Assembly (NCBI RefSeq): GCF_007859865.1
Contig: NZ_SJPI01000003.1
Location: 434,001 to 498,000 of the forward strand
Direction: 5' to 3'
DNA from: Rubripirellula amarantea
GTDB lineage: Bacteria; Planctomycetota; Planctomycetia; Pirellulales; Pirellulaceae
DNA: 64,000 nucleotides
Below the pieces are notes generated by a model. The model was not told the origin of the DNA. It saw only the letters and a list, made by a program, of their open reading frames with translations, and made no database searches. Below are positions 17,638 to 26,390 of this stretch, one piece after another; the first letter of the stretch is position 1; every line of letters starts with the position of its first letter. The position numbers and the translations under genes were made by a program.

Positions 17638-18054
17638 ATGAATTATCCAATTGAAAGAATACGCTACCTTGCGCTAATCCATCTACGAGCTGCGGAGCAG
17701 TCAGAAGCATCCTCCAAATATATTACGCCTCTAACCAAACTACTGGGGGAATTCATGCCAAAACGTACGTTCTATAGCGGCTACTACTCGCGAGCTTATG
17801 ATGAGCAAGCGCATATTTTCGATAGTGGCGACGTCGGAAAAGCAGCGTTAAGCATACCCAAGGGTCTCGGAATCGCAGTGTGCAATTCAGAGGAATGGTC
17901 CGACTATGAAGAACAGGACATTCTGTACAAGGTGTTTAAGCCCTACACAGAATGCCGCCCCAGAGAAAGAGCTTTCATCAACAGTGAGATACCGGCACTA
18001 ATGAAACAGCTCTTGCAATATGCAGAAGCTGCGTCGGTCGTAATTGACATGTAA
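17638..18054 (+). CDS. Small unknown protein downstream of the 95-bp repeats
   Basis: 138 residues from the ATG at 17638; the frame is open back to a GTG at 17554. There is no signal peptide or membrane segment. It has an N-terminal helix (MNYPIERIRYLALIHLRAAEQ), a Tyr-rich central part (YSGYYSRAYDE), an acidic SEEWSDYEEQD patch and a C-terminal helix. No known family or catalytic motif is evident. It lies alone between the repeat array and the OLD nuclease gene, about 620 bp before the latter. Its AT-rich sequence suggests recent acquisition. It may be a cargo gene working with the repeats or the nuclease, but nothing in the protein shows this directly. Confidence 0.55.
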   Translation: MNYPIERIRYLALIHLRAAEQSEASSKYITPLTKLLGEFMPKRTFYSGYYSRAYDEQAHIFDSGDVGKAALSIPKGLGIAVCNSEEWSDYEEQDILYKVFKPYTECRPRERAFINSEIPALMKQLLQYAEAASVVIDM

Positions 18055-18673
18055 CGTGCTTTGCGCCAGAGCCGAGATTGTGAGCGTCTCATAACTGTCG
18101 CGTTCACGCTCTCGGTCATGGCGTTTGCATTACCGTCACAGCGCGATTTATGGACAACTTAATTGAGAACGCCCGCTATTGTACGGCAGTCGACGATTTG
18201 ATCGCAGGTGGATCAATGCGTCTGACTCGTCTTCTCATATCCAAACTGTTTTAGCATCCACTTACCGAAGAACAGTCTTATGTCGCATCACTACAGGCGC
18301 CCAAGGCAGTATGCGAAAAGTTTAACGCTTCATGCTCCAAAAGGGGCTTGAATGTAGAACTAACGATGCCAAAGCCGAGCTGTTTCGACTTCCGATGGTT
18401 TCGTTTTAAACGCTTTCAGATTGGTAGGATTTAGGATCTTGACGAGCACGCGTGGTAGAACACTCCGATTGACTGCAATTCCTAGTTACGCTGGCAGGAA
18501 ATGCGATTGGCAGAGCCTGTCGCAGAAAGAAAGTTCCTCCGGTGCACGAGTCCGTCGTCTCTTTCACTTGCATGTGGCACACGGTAATATGCTCTGTACC
18601 GCCGCAGCAGGTAGATCTCAAGGAGTTCTATTGATCTACCATTGCCCTCGCACCTGAACTCCTCACGCCGATC
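18055..18673. other. Non-coding gap before the OLD nuclease gene
   Basis: No supportable gene is seen in these ~620 bp. A dyad near 18075-18118 (GAGCGT facing ACGCTC, extended by CCGA/TCGG around a bulge) might end the small upstream gene, but it lacks a T tract. The rest shows no repeats. The stretch presumably contains the nuclease promoter. Confidence 0.4.
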
Positions 18674-20443
18674 ATGAAAATCAAAAAATTCACGATATTG
18701 AACTATCGAGCGATCGAATCCGTTGAAATTTCGTTGCGGCATAGTTTGACACCCATTGTCGGTGTAAATGAGTCGGGGAAAACGACGATTTTGCAGGCTA
18801 TCCAAGCTTTTGACAAAGGACGCGACAAATACCACAAAGACAATAATCATTTGGAATTCCAGAATCGCTACTCAACCAGCGATACCGAAGGGTCCCAAAT
18901 CATTGCCAAAATATCACTTAGCGAAGAAGAGTTTGAGGAACTTGAAGCAACCTTTCCGTCGACTGCTACGACAACTGATCGATCCCTGTTTTCCGCTTGC
19001 CGACTCGGAGAGAAGTCATTCGATCTTGCACGCATTCTTTGCAAGGTCGATAACAAGATCAAAAAACGCTACGAGGTAGCACACGACGCCTATTCTGAAC
19101 CTGCTAAGCGTACGATACGAAAATACATCGTAGAACGCTTACCAATGATTCTGTATTTCGATGACTTCACTGATCGGGTACCCGAGAAGGTGGAGTTTTC
19201 GAAAGAGTTCATGGAATCTGGAAAACTGAGTTCGCGAGGAATTCACCGCGAATGGCAAGAACTTGTACGCGAGATTTTCAGTCGGGCAGATGCAGATGGC
19301 CTCGATGGAATCATGAACGGAGAAGATAGGCCGACGCCGCTGCGCAATTTCCTCGCAATAGACGACACCGATCGTCGGGAAGCAATTTTGGAGGATATTT
19401 CTGACATGTTGAACAAGGAGATCATCGAAGATTGGAAATCGTTAAAAAAATCTGGAGCGTCCGCACTTGCTGATGACACTTCAGACCTCCAACTTCGGAT
19501 TCGGCCGGAAAGCTATGAGGACGGTTCCTTCGACCTGAGTTTCCGGGTCATCGACAAATCTAGCAAGGGGAAAAAACGACCGTTCGCGGTTACTTCACGC
19601 AGCAAAGGATTCCAGTGGTTTTTCAATTACATGACAAAACTAAAATTTAACCCTCGCTACAAAGGAGCCATTGAGAATTCTATTTTTCTGCTGGATGAAC
19701 CCGGTTCCTATCTACACTCAAGTGCGCAGTCTGAGTTGTTAAGAGAACTTAAAAACGTGTCCGAAAAGAACAGCATTCTCTACTGCACGCATTCTCAGTA
19801 TCTGCTTAATCCAAATGTTATAAACCTTGGATCCATAAAAGTTGCAAAGCGTGTTGAAGGGAAGATTCACCTTCAAGGATACGGAGACATAGGCACAAAT
19901 GAGGAAGGGGCAGCACTAGCTCCAGTCTATTCGGCTCTCAATCTAAATGCGTCACGAGATTTCGTAGGGAAAGTGATTCTCGTCGAAGGAATTAGTGACT
20001 ATTGCGTTTTTCAAATGCTCATCAAGAATCTTCCATCACTTAAAGGTACAGTCCTTTCGATTGTCCCAGCATCTGGAGCAGGTACGGTTGACAAACTGCT
20101 GGGATTCGCAATTGGCTTCGCAAGTGATTTCTTAATTCTATTGGATCGTGACGAGGCCGGTGACGACCAACTGCAAACAATCAAGGAAGTCGATGAGAAC
20201 CTATGTGCGAAAGTGGTTCAGTACGGCACATCAGGCAAATTCTTGCTCGAAGACCATTTCCATTCGGACGACGTTGAGAAGATCATGAAATTGACGGGAT
20301 TGTGTAACTTCAAGAAAGCGATTCCGTCGCTGTTTTGGAATCATGGAGACTGTCACTCAGATGTAGTTAATGGGTTGCACAGCGAAACGCTAAAAAATCT
20401 CGAACCAACGCTCTCACGCATTCACTGTTTGGCAAACTTCTAA
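18674..20443 (+). CDS. OLD-family ATP-dependent nuclease (ATPase plus TOPRIM)
   Basis: 589 residues, ATG start. The N-terminus is an ABC-type ATPase that begins MKIKKFTILNYRAIES, with Walker A GVNESGKTT at 30-38. Walker B/signature LLDEPGSYLHSS lies near 338, followed by the H-loop-like YCTHSQY. The C-terminal TOPRIM domain has VILVEGISDY near 434 and LLDRDEAGD near 488, which supply the acidic metal ligands. This is the architecture of phage P2 Old and of GajA. Such nucleases commonly act in anti-phage defence. No UvrD-like helicase (GajB) gene follows, so it is not a complete Gabija pair. It is the last gene before attR, the usual cargo position. Confidence 0.88.
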   Translation: MKIKKFTILNYRAIESVEISLRHSLTPIVGVNESGKTTILQAIQAFDKGRDKYHKDNNHLEFQNRYSTSDTEGSQIIAKISLSEEEFEELEATFPSTATTTDRSLFSACRLGEKSFDLARILCKVDNKIKKRYEVAHDAYSEPAKRTIRKYIVERLPMILYFDDFTDRVPEKVEFSKEFMESGKLSSRGIHREWQELVREIFSRADADGLDGIMNGEDRPTPLRNFLAIDDTDRREAILEDISDMLNKEIIEDWKSLKKSGASALADDTSDLQLRIRPESYEDGSFDLSFRVIDKSSKGKKRPFAVTSRSKGFQWFFNYMTKLKFNPRYKGAIENSIFLLDEPGSYLHSSAQSELLRELKNVSEKNSILYCTHSQYLLNPNVINLGSIKVAKRVEGKIHLQGYGDIGTNEEGAALAPVYSALNLNASRDFVGKVILVEGISDYCVFQMLIKNLPSLKGTVLSIVPASGAGTVDKLLGFAIGFASDFLILLDRDEAGDDQLQTIKEVDENLCAKVVQYGTSGKFLLEDHFHSDDVEKIMKLTGLCNFKKAIPSLFWNHGDCHSDVVNGLHSETLKNLEPTLSRIHCLANF

Positions 20444-20677
20444 ATCTGCAAATTTCGCTTTCGGGCGCTCCGCCATTTAAACGTGCTGAGAGTCATTTAA
20501 AGAACTAGGTTAAGCGACAACTCGTTCCCAAGAACCCAAATTCCTTGTGTCAGCATTCCCGCAATTTACCGTGTTTGTTGAGTCGAGTTGCATTCAATTG
20601 CAATTGCACAAAACAGTTGGTAGGATGCGGTTATGCCTATAGCAAAAGTGTGAATTCCAAGGCTGTCTCAGTTCTGC

Positions 20678-20721
20678 CTCTTAATCCGTTTGTCCTAGGT
20701 TCGAGCCCTAGCGGGGGTACT
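20678..20721 (+). repeat. attR: second copy of the 44-bp tRNA-Lys end
   Basis: These 44 bp are identical to 11146-11189. Only the 3' part of the tRNA is present (no D arm or 5' acceptor strand), so this is a remnant and not a functional tRNA gene. The element ends here, and the backbone, including the old tRNA terminator, resumes. Confidence 0.93.
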
Positions 20722-20743
20722 CTTCTGGCTGCTTCAGCCTTCT

Positions 20744-20769
20744 AACCTCGCAGTTTGCGAGGTTTTTTT
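20744..20769 (+). terminator. Intrinsic terminator, ancestral end of the tRNA-Lys unit
   Basis: AACCTCGC (20744-20751) pairs perfectly with GCGAGGTT (20757-20764) around AGTTT, and the T run continues to 20769. It lies 22 bp after attR on the strand of the tRNA, so before integration it would have ended tRNA-Lys transcription. Confidence 0.85.
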
Positions 20770-20790
20770 ATGCCTGTTGGTATCAGGCCA

Positions 20791-22080
20791 TTACCCGACG
20801 ACCTTGCTGATGTCGATCATGTGCAGTTGGCGGCCATCATGATGCGGCGAATCGATGACCACTGATTTGCCGTCGTTGCTGCTGCGAGGATGCGTGTCAC
20901 AACGCCATTCACCACTGTATTCACGCGGTGAGTGAAAGCGACCGATGACCACCTTACGCCGCGTGGGGACATGGTACAGGTAGACCGTTTGCAATCTTGT
21001 TTTGGAATCCGGGTAGGTATCGTTCAAAATCCACTCACCCTCGGTACCAGGCAGATACGTGTTGTGACCGTTTTGCGTCATTACCCCTTCGCCGACAGTT
21101 TCCACTTGGTCGGATTGGTCTTTGAAAAGGTAGAATCCGGATGGCTTGCCATCGGGCCGAGTCCAAGCGCAGATATGCTCGGGATCTCGCCAAATGAAAT
21201 GAGATGTTTCGCCCGAGGGATCTAACACATACCGTTGGGAACCATCCATCGCGACAGTGAACATTCGAGTTTTAAATCCACCCACTGGTCCATTCTCGCC
21301 CGCCTCACGCCAACGATGCAGGACAACGAACCGAGAACTATCGGGACTGACGAGCAGATGATTAAAGTAGTTCCATTTGCCCGCTAGCGATTCGCCTTGA
21401 TGGGGTAACTTGGCAGCGTCGGCGAGAGAGAAAATCAACTCAGTTTCGCCCGTGTCCATATTCATCTTCCATACCCCTGAATCTTCTGGCGCATGTTTGT
21501 CGGAAGCGGGATCTTGCAATCCAACGTACCCGTATCCGGGACGCATTCGTTGGACTCGCGAGAAGTCGGTTGTGATTCCCCACTTTCCATTGCCGCTAAG
21601 CGAGTAGATGGGTCGCGGAAGTGTACGAAGTTGCTTTGTCTCTACGTTCAAGACACGGCATACGTGACTATCACCTTGGCGGTCATTCCAGACCACTTCT
21701 GAACTTGAGCCTGGACGCCACTGCAGCATACAACCTTGCTGCCATCCCCACGCAGAACTGCTCCCTAAGCGAATCCACTTGTCGTTATCTTGCGTATCGA
21801 CCATGCCAACGCGAACGGTATCGTCCGCGGTGGGTGTGCGGTGCTCAAACGCGACTTCATTGGAAAGCACATACCGATTCGTTGGATCGAATTCAAGCTT
21901 GTCGTAGTAACCAAACCAGTGCTGCAAAGGTCCGCGAGTGATCGCTCGCACCGGCGGATTCGCGTCACCTTCTTCTGCGAACGCGCGACCGCCTATCATG
22001 GGCAATGAACATCCGACTGCTATGCCTCGTATAGCTTGCCGACGATTCACGACAAATGGTTGACTTCGACGCATGGGCAT
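20791..22080 (-). CDS. Tat-exported beta-propeller protein (TolB/WD40-like)
   Basis: 429 residues, ATG at 22080. The N-terminus has a twin-arginine motif (NRRQAIRG) and a hydrophobic region ending around RAFAEE, which indicates Tat export after folding. The mature part shows repeated blade-like strands (FDPTNRYVLSNE, LSGNGKWGITTDF, VSPDSSRFVVLHRW) like TolB/DPP-IV-type propellers or oligogalacturonate-lyase-like proteins. No peptidase Ser-Asp-His set is obvious. It is transcribed toward attR. The fold is likely, the ligand or activity unknown. Confidence 0.75.
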   Translation of the reverse strand: MPMRRSQPFVVNRRQAIRGIAVGCSLPMIGGRAFAEEGDANPPVRAITRGPLQHWFGYYDKLEFDPTNRYVLSNEVAFEHRTPTADDTVRVGMVDTQDNDKWIRLGSSSAWGWQQGCMLQWRPGSSSEVVWNDRQGDSHVCRVLNVETKQLRTLPRPIYSLSGNGKWGITTDFSRVQRMRPGYGYVGLQDPASDKHAPEDSGVWKMNMDTGETELIFSLADAAKLPHQGESLAGKWNYFNHLLVSPDSSRFVVLHRWREAGENGPVGGFKTRMFTVAMDGSQRYVLDPSGETSHFIWRDPEHICAWTRPDGKPSGFYLFKDQSDQVETVGEGVMTQNGHNTYLPGTEGEWILNDTYPDSKTRLQTVYLYHVPTRRKVVIGRFHSPREYSGEWRCDTHPRSSNDGKSVVIDSPHHDGRQLHMIDISKVVG

Positions 22081-22382
22081 ACTGATAACTCTCCTGAGAC
22101 ATGTTGATCAAACTCGATAGTTAGACATTCGTAGCATTGTACACCCGACCGACACCGGTAGTTTGAGTCACAACGTCCAGACTTTCCTCGTTAAGAATCG
22201 CGTTGTTGTTTGTCGACAAATTTGTATGTTGATCGCAGGCGTCTCGCAGCGTTCGCATCGCAGTCTTGACGAGTCCGTAGCATGAATCACATCGATGGGC
22301 GTCGCTATTGCTCGTTCTAAGACAGCCACGTCCGTTTAGTTTTCGTCATTCCTTTGCCTCCACTTTTACGACGAACATCATC
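22081..22382. other. Divergent intergenic region
   Basis: About 300 bp lie between the leftward propeller gene and the rightward DUF429 gene. It must carry both promoters. No gene, repeat or strong hairpin is seen. The frame of the DUF429 gene extends a little into it from a TTG at 22308, but an N-terminal extension is not supported. Confidence 0.4.
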
Positions 22383-23048
22383 ATGGACGTGATTGGCATC
22401 GACGGATGGAAAAGGAAATGGATTGGGGTAGTGATCAATTCCAATGGCTTTCAGGAGGCGAAGATCTACCACGATCTAGGCGACGTCATCGTGAATGCAA
22501 CCTACGAGGTGATTGCGATTGATGTACCGATCGGTTTACCCCAACGACCACCTCGCGATGCTGATGTCCTCGTTCGAGGCATGATCGGCGCTCGAGGCCC
22601 CAGTGTTTTTGAGGCACCTCCTGCGTTTTGTCTCGACCCAAGATGGAATGATCGTGCACTCGCCAGCGCTGAATCAATGAAACGTCATGGCCGAGGAATA
22701 GGGTGCCAAGCGTTCGCGTTAATGGACAACATTCGTAATGCTGACCGCGTCTCCGAATCGGATGATCGCGTGCATGAAGTTCATCCGGAATTCAGTTTCT
22801 TCCATATGAACGATCAGAGACCCTTGAAGTTTACTAAGAAGTCTTGGAACGGCCGCGCCGAGCGAATCGCTTTGCTCGGGCAACATGGAATTGAACTTCC
22901 CAAAATGTTCGACGCTGATGTCGGACGAGTCGCGATCGACGATATTCTGGATGCCGCTTCCGCAGCGTGGTCAGCGGCTAGAATTGCTAACTCAAAAGCG
23001 ATTGCGGTTCCCGATGCAACGCAGCGACTGCAACGCATCTGGGCCTAG
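22383..23048 (+). CDS. DUF429 family protein (predicted RNase H-like nuclease)
   Basis: 221 residues from the ATG at 22383. That start makes the protein begin MDVIGIDGWKRKWIGV, the RNase H-fold first strand with the expected Asp of this family. A second acidic strand (VIAIDVPIGLP) and VHEVHPEFSF follow, and a third conserved Asp pair lies near the end (VAIDDILDAASAAW). DUF429 proteins are predicted RNase H-like nucleases of unknown substrate. It is cytosolic, with no signal peptide. The downstream neighbour is convergent. Confidence 0.85.
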   Translation: MDVIGIDGWKRKWIGVVINSNGFQEAKIYHDLGDVIVNATYEVIAIDVPIGLPQRPPRDADVLVRGMIGARGPSVFEAPPAFCLDPRWNDRALASAESMKRHGRGIGCQAFALMDNIRNADRVSESDDRVHEVHPEFSFFHMNDQRPLKFTKKSWNGRAERIALLGQHGIELPKMFDADVGRVAIDDILDAASAAWSAARIANSKAIAVPDATQRLQRIWA

Positions 23049-23194
23049 GTCGATCGTCCACGGACATGGCCAAAATCAGAAAGCAAGTTCCGAGTGGAAA
23101 TGCGACTCAAGAGTTCATTTGCGAACAAACTTTACCGGCAACAAAATTCACCGGGATGTAATTTATTCGGATCACCGACGCGGACCAACTCGGT

Positions 23195-24034
23195 CTACGG
23201 GGTCAGCATGACGATGGCTAGGTCGTCTGGTTTGCCCGGGTTCTTGGTATCACTATCCGATGCATTCATGCGAGCATCGGCCAATTCGATCAACGATTGC
23301 ATTCGGTGCAGTGGTCGACCAACCCGCGAAAGGTTGATGACTTCTTCGAGGTGCAAGTTGTCAAACAAACCGTCACTCGCAAGCACGATGGAATCCTTTG
23401 CCGCAAGCGGAACTGCGGGACCGATCTCTATGTGCATACTGCGAGATCCGACGAGGTTGGAAACAAGGTGCCGTTCGTCATGGTGCATGGCATCCTGTTC
23501 ATCAATCATGCCCGATTCGATCGCATAACCGACCGGCGAATGAGCCGTAGACTTCCACTTCACCAACCCGCGTTGACCAACAATCAACGCCATCGAATCG
23601 CCAACTTGGTACCCGCGAGCGACTCGGTCGCGAATTTCGACGACGCACACGGTTGTCGCAGCCCCGGTCCCCATGTCAAGAATCTCGGCGTTCGCTTTTT
23701 CAATGCCGTCTAGAATTGCGGGGCGAAGTTCGCGACAAGTCTCAATTTCCGCAAGCGCTTCACTGAGACACTGCATCACGATCGCAGATGCCTTGTAGCC
23801 CAAGGGTGCTCCCCCCACGCCATCGGCAACTGCCAGAACGATTCCGTCATCCGCCGTATGAAAAATGGCGGCGCTATCGTCGTTAGGCTCTTCTTTACCT
23901 GGACAACGGCGCGAGAACGCTACCAGGTTCCCAATCGGTGGAATCCTAGAGGTAAGCGGCAACCACTCGGGAGCCACCATGTCGCTCTCAAGGTAGAGGT
24001 GGGAGTCAATTTTTTGCGGAGAAGCGGTAGCCAT
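23195..24034 (-). CDS. PP2C-type Ser/Thr protein phosphatase
   Basis: 279 residues, ATG at 24034. It has the PPM/PP2C motifs in order: NDDSAAIF near 53, VADGVGGAPLG near 72 (metal-binding Asp-Gly), GAATTVCVV, a GDSMALIV segment, and VLASDGLFDNL with the late metal-ligand Asp; D-LAIVML closes the domain. It is soluble and cytosolic. The kinase gene lies 33 bp upstream on the same strand, so the pair probably forms an operon in which the phosphatase reverses the kinase. Confidence 0.92.
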   Translation of the reverse strand: MATASPQKIDSHLYLESDMVAPEWLPLTSRIPPIGNLVAFSRRCPGKEEPNDDSAAIFHTADDGIVLAVADGVGGAPLGYKASAIVMQCLSEALAEIETCRELRPAILDGIEKANAEILDMGTGAATTVCVVEIRDRVARGYQVGDSMALIVGQRGLVKWKSTAHSPVGYAIESGMIDEQDAMHHDERHLVSNLVGSRSMHIEIGPAVPLAAKDSIVLASDGLFDNLHLEEVINLSRVGRPLHRMQSLIELADARMNASDSDTKNPGKPDDLAIVMLTP

Positions 24035-24067
24035 CAGAAGTCTCGAAGAACGGTAATCCTCCGAATA

Positions 24068-24895
24068 CTAGGTTTGTCGCCGTTGTCGGTTGGCGAATCT
24101 TACCGCTTTTAGGCGGCTTTTGTTCCATTCTTCGGCCAATTTTTCCGCATTGGCGTACCTTGAGCGTGGTTTGACTTCGAGGGATTTGCGGATAATTGCG
24201 ATTAGGTCGGGGTGAAGGCGCCGGCGAAGCGTCGCCGCCCCCGGTGGAGGCCAATCAAAGGGGTATTCCGGCCATTTCCCCGAAAACATGCGATACAAGA
24301 CCAGCCCAATGGAAAAAACGTCGCTCCGCATCGAGGGCTTTCCCATGGCCTGTTCAGGTGCCATGAAGCCAAGAGTGCCCGTTCCGCTGCTGCTAATCGT
24401 TCGCTGAGCCGCTTTGGCGATTCCGAAATCGGCAAGCCTAAGTTGGTCGTCATCGAAGATAAGAACGTTCTCTGGCTTGATGTCGCAGTGGATCACTCCT
24501 GCGGCATGGGCACAGGCGACTGCGTCGACAAGCTGCGTTGCGAGGGAATAAGCGGTATCAAAGCTCATTCGCTTTTTCATCCTGTCATCAAGAGTCCGCT
24601 TCGCTAACGGAGTCACGATGACAAGATGCCCGTCGATGAAACTTGCGTCTCGGATCGGCATGATATTGGGATGGTCAAGCGCCATGGTCATTTTGACCTC
24701 GCGGCGAAACTCGTCGATCAATTCCGGCGATACCCAACGAGCATTGGGAATCTTCAGCGCCACTTTTATCGAAAGCAGCGTGTCCGTCGCGGCGTAAACG
24801 TCCGCAAATCCTCCCCGCCCTATACGTCGATCGAGTCTATATTTTCCAACGCGCGAGCCAACTCGAAGATTCGCGGGTTCAATGTTACGCGTCAT
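24068..24895 (-). CDS. Hanks-type Ser/Thr protein kinase
   Basis: 275 residues from the ATG at 24895; an upstream TTG is less likely. Kinase motifs are GRGGFADVY near 28, VALKIP with the ATP-binding Lys, HCDIKPEN for the catalytic loop, LADFGIAK, APEQAMG and the D-x-FSIG segment. The residue before the catalytic Asp is Cys instead of Arg, so this is a non-RD kinase. There is no transmembrane or sensor domain; it is a bare cytosolic kinase domain with a basic tail (NRQRRQT). It is followed by its PP2C partner. Substrates are unknown. Confidence 0.92.
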   Translation of the reverse strand: MTRNIEPANLRVGSRVGKYRLDRRIGRGGFADVYAATDTLLSIKVALKIPNARWVSPELIDEFRREVKMTMALDHPNIMPIRDASFIDGHLVIVTPLAKRTLDDRMKKRMSFDTAYSLATQLVDAVACAHAAGVIHCDIKPENVLIFDDDQLRLADFGIAKAAQRTISSSGTGTLGFMAPEQAMGKPSMRSDVFSIGLVLYRMFSGKWPEYPFDWPPPGAATLRRRLHPDLIAIIRKSLEVKPRSRYANAEKLAEEWNKSRLKAVRFANRQRRQT

Positions 24896-25154
24896 GAAGA
24901 CGTTAGCTGCCAAAAGTAGACGGTGCCAAAGGTGGACGAGGGTGGGAACGAAGCCAAGTAAGACTAGATGGTCGGCAACGCTATCGTTGCAAGGTTAGCT
25001 CCCGACTAGCGATTCGCAAAGACACATTGGCGAATTGTTGACGCAATGATCGTGCATAAGGTGGTAGCGCTGCCACGATCGGATCGGTCTATAATGCAAA
25101 TCCACAGCGCCCGGCACCACGGTCGAAGCCCCCACCCAATTTACGAGCCCCCGC

Positions 25155-26390
25155 ATGAATCGTGTCCCAGTTCTCGCTTTGATTTCACTCGCATTGTTTA
25201 GCGTTTGCCATGCCGAACCGTGGCCTCAGTTTCGCGGCCCACATGGGAACGGAATCGCCGCCCATTCGGTCTTGCCAGCCAAGCTGGATCAATCGACCGT
25301 GAAGTGGGAAACCGCCATTCCCGGGAAAGGCTGGTCGTCGCCCGTCGTTTGGGACAAGCTCATTTGGCTGACCACCGCAGCAGAAGACGGGACCACCATG
25401 TCAGTGATCGCGGTCGATCGTTCCACTGGCAAAGTGGTGCGAGATATTTTGCTGCTCGAGAACGAAGAGCCTCGTTTCTGCCATCCGACCAACAGCTATG
25501 CCTCCTGTACACCCGTCGTGACAAGCGACCGGGTCTACGTGCATTTTGGCAGCTACCTCACGGCGTGCTTGGACTCGACCACGGGCAAAGAATTATGGCG
25601 GCGGACTGACGTCGAGTGCGATCACTTCCGAGGCCCGGCATCATCGCCAATTTTGCACGACGGGAAATTGATCGTCGCGTTTGACGGAGTCGACCAGCAA
25701 TTCGTGGTTGCCTTTGATGCCGAGACTGGCGAAACAGTGTGGCAAACCGATCGACAAATTGATTACGGAACGGACGAGGGCGATTGGATGAAAGCGTACG
25801 GTACCGCCCACGCCATCACGATCAATGGTCAACCGCAAGTTATCTCACCTAGTGCTTCCGCGGCCATCGCCTACGAACCCAAATCGGGTCGTCCGCTGTG
25901 GTCCATTCAATACGGTGGAATGAATGCATCGGCGCGGCCCATCTATAGCGACGGCTTACTTTTCTTGATCAATGGCATGGGCAACATGGTCGCAGCCCAA
26001 CCCGGTGAAGATGGTTTGTTTTCGGGCGATCGGATCGCTTGGTCCGCTAAGACAGCGGTCGCTAAAAAAGCTTCGCCCATCATTCACAACGGCATTCTCT
26101 ACATGAATAGCGACGACGGTATCATCTCGGCTCGCACCGCAGCGACAGGTGAAATTTTGTGGCGCAAGCGAGTGGGACGCGAATTTGCCGCTTCACCTGT
26201 GATGGCTGGCCAATACATCTATTTCTTTGGCGGCGGTGGAGACATCATCACTATAAAGCCGGGTTCCAATGAAGAACCCATCGCTCAAACAAATTTGGGC
26301 GATGGGTTTATGGCTTCTCCTGCGGTTGTGGATAATGAAATTATCCTTCGCAGTAGGACGAAACTTTATTGCCTGACTCAGTTGGACTGA
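25155..26390 (+). CDS. Exported PQQ-like beta-propeller repeat protein
   Basis: 411 residues. A signal peptide is seen (MNRVPVLALISLALFSVCHAEP). The mature protein starts WPQFRGPHGNGI, the usual opening of planctomycete PQQ-repeat proteins, and has repeated blade motifs such as DSTTGKELWRR, DAETGETVWQT, SGRPLWSI and TGEILWRKRVG. These proteins resemble BamB/quinoprotein propellers, but most lack a dehydrogenase active site; no catalytic Asp/Cys-Cys set is evident here. Its 3' end overlaps the convergent gene by 13 bp. The fold is confident, the function unknown. Confidence 0.85.
   Translation: MNRVPVLALISLALFSVCHAEPWPQFRGPHGNGIAAHSVLPAKLDQSTVKWETAIPGKGWSSPVVWDKLIWLTTAAEDGTTMSVIAVDRSTGKVVRDILLLENEEPRFCHPTNSYASCTPVVTSDRVYVHFGSYLTACLDSTTGKELWRRTDVECDHFRGPASSPILHDGKLIVAFDGVDQQFVVAFDAETGETVWQTDRQIDYGTDEGDWMKAYGTAHAITINGQPQVISPSASAAIAYEPKSGRPLWSIQYGGMNASARPIYSDGLLFLINGMGNMVAAQPGEDGLFSGDRIAWSAKTAVAKKASPIIHNGILYMNSDDGIISARTAATGEILWRKRVGREFAASPVMAGQYIYFFGGGGDIITIKPGSNEEPIAQTNLGDGFMASPAVVDNEIILRSRTKLYCLTQLD

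Larger units (their letters stand above)
11146..20721. mobile_element. tRNA-Lys-integrated genetic element, ~9.6 kb
   Basis: The element is bounded by the 44-bp perfect direct repeats. A tyrosine recombinase gene starts about 110 bp inside the left end. Its cargo is a set of small unknown genes, a DUF1580 protein, a RepA-like AAA ATPase, an iteron cluster, a 95-bp repeat array and an OLD nuclease. Base composition is visibly more AT-rich from about 17.6 kb to the right end than in the backbone. There are no conjugation, relaxase, capsid or terminase genes, so it is not self-transmissible by anything visible here. An integrative mobilisable element or phage-satellite-like island is the best reading. 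Confidence 0.9.

Noticed and set aside
18482-18850. 122-codon minus-strand frame before the OLD gene
   Set aside because: It overlaps the conserved N-terminus of the OLD nuclease and has no motif or ribosome-binding site.
18674-20443. Complete Gabija system
   Set aside because: A GajA-like nuclease is present, but no UvrD-type helicase gene follows before attR.
20678-20721. Second tRNA-Lys gene
   Set aside because: Only the 3' part is present, with no 5' acceptor strand or D arm. It is the attR copy.
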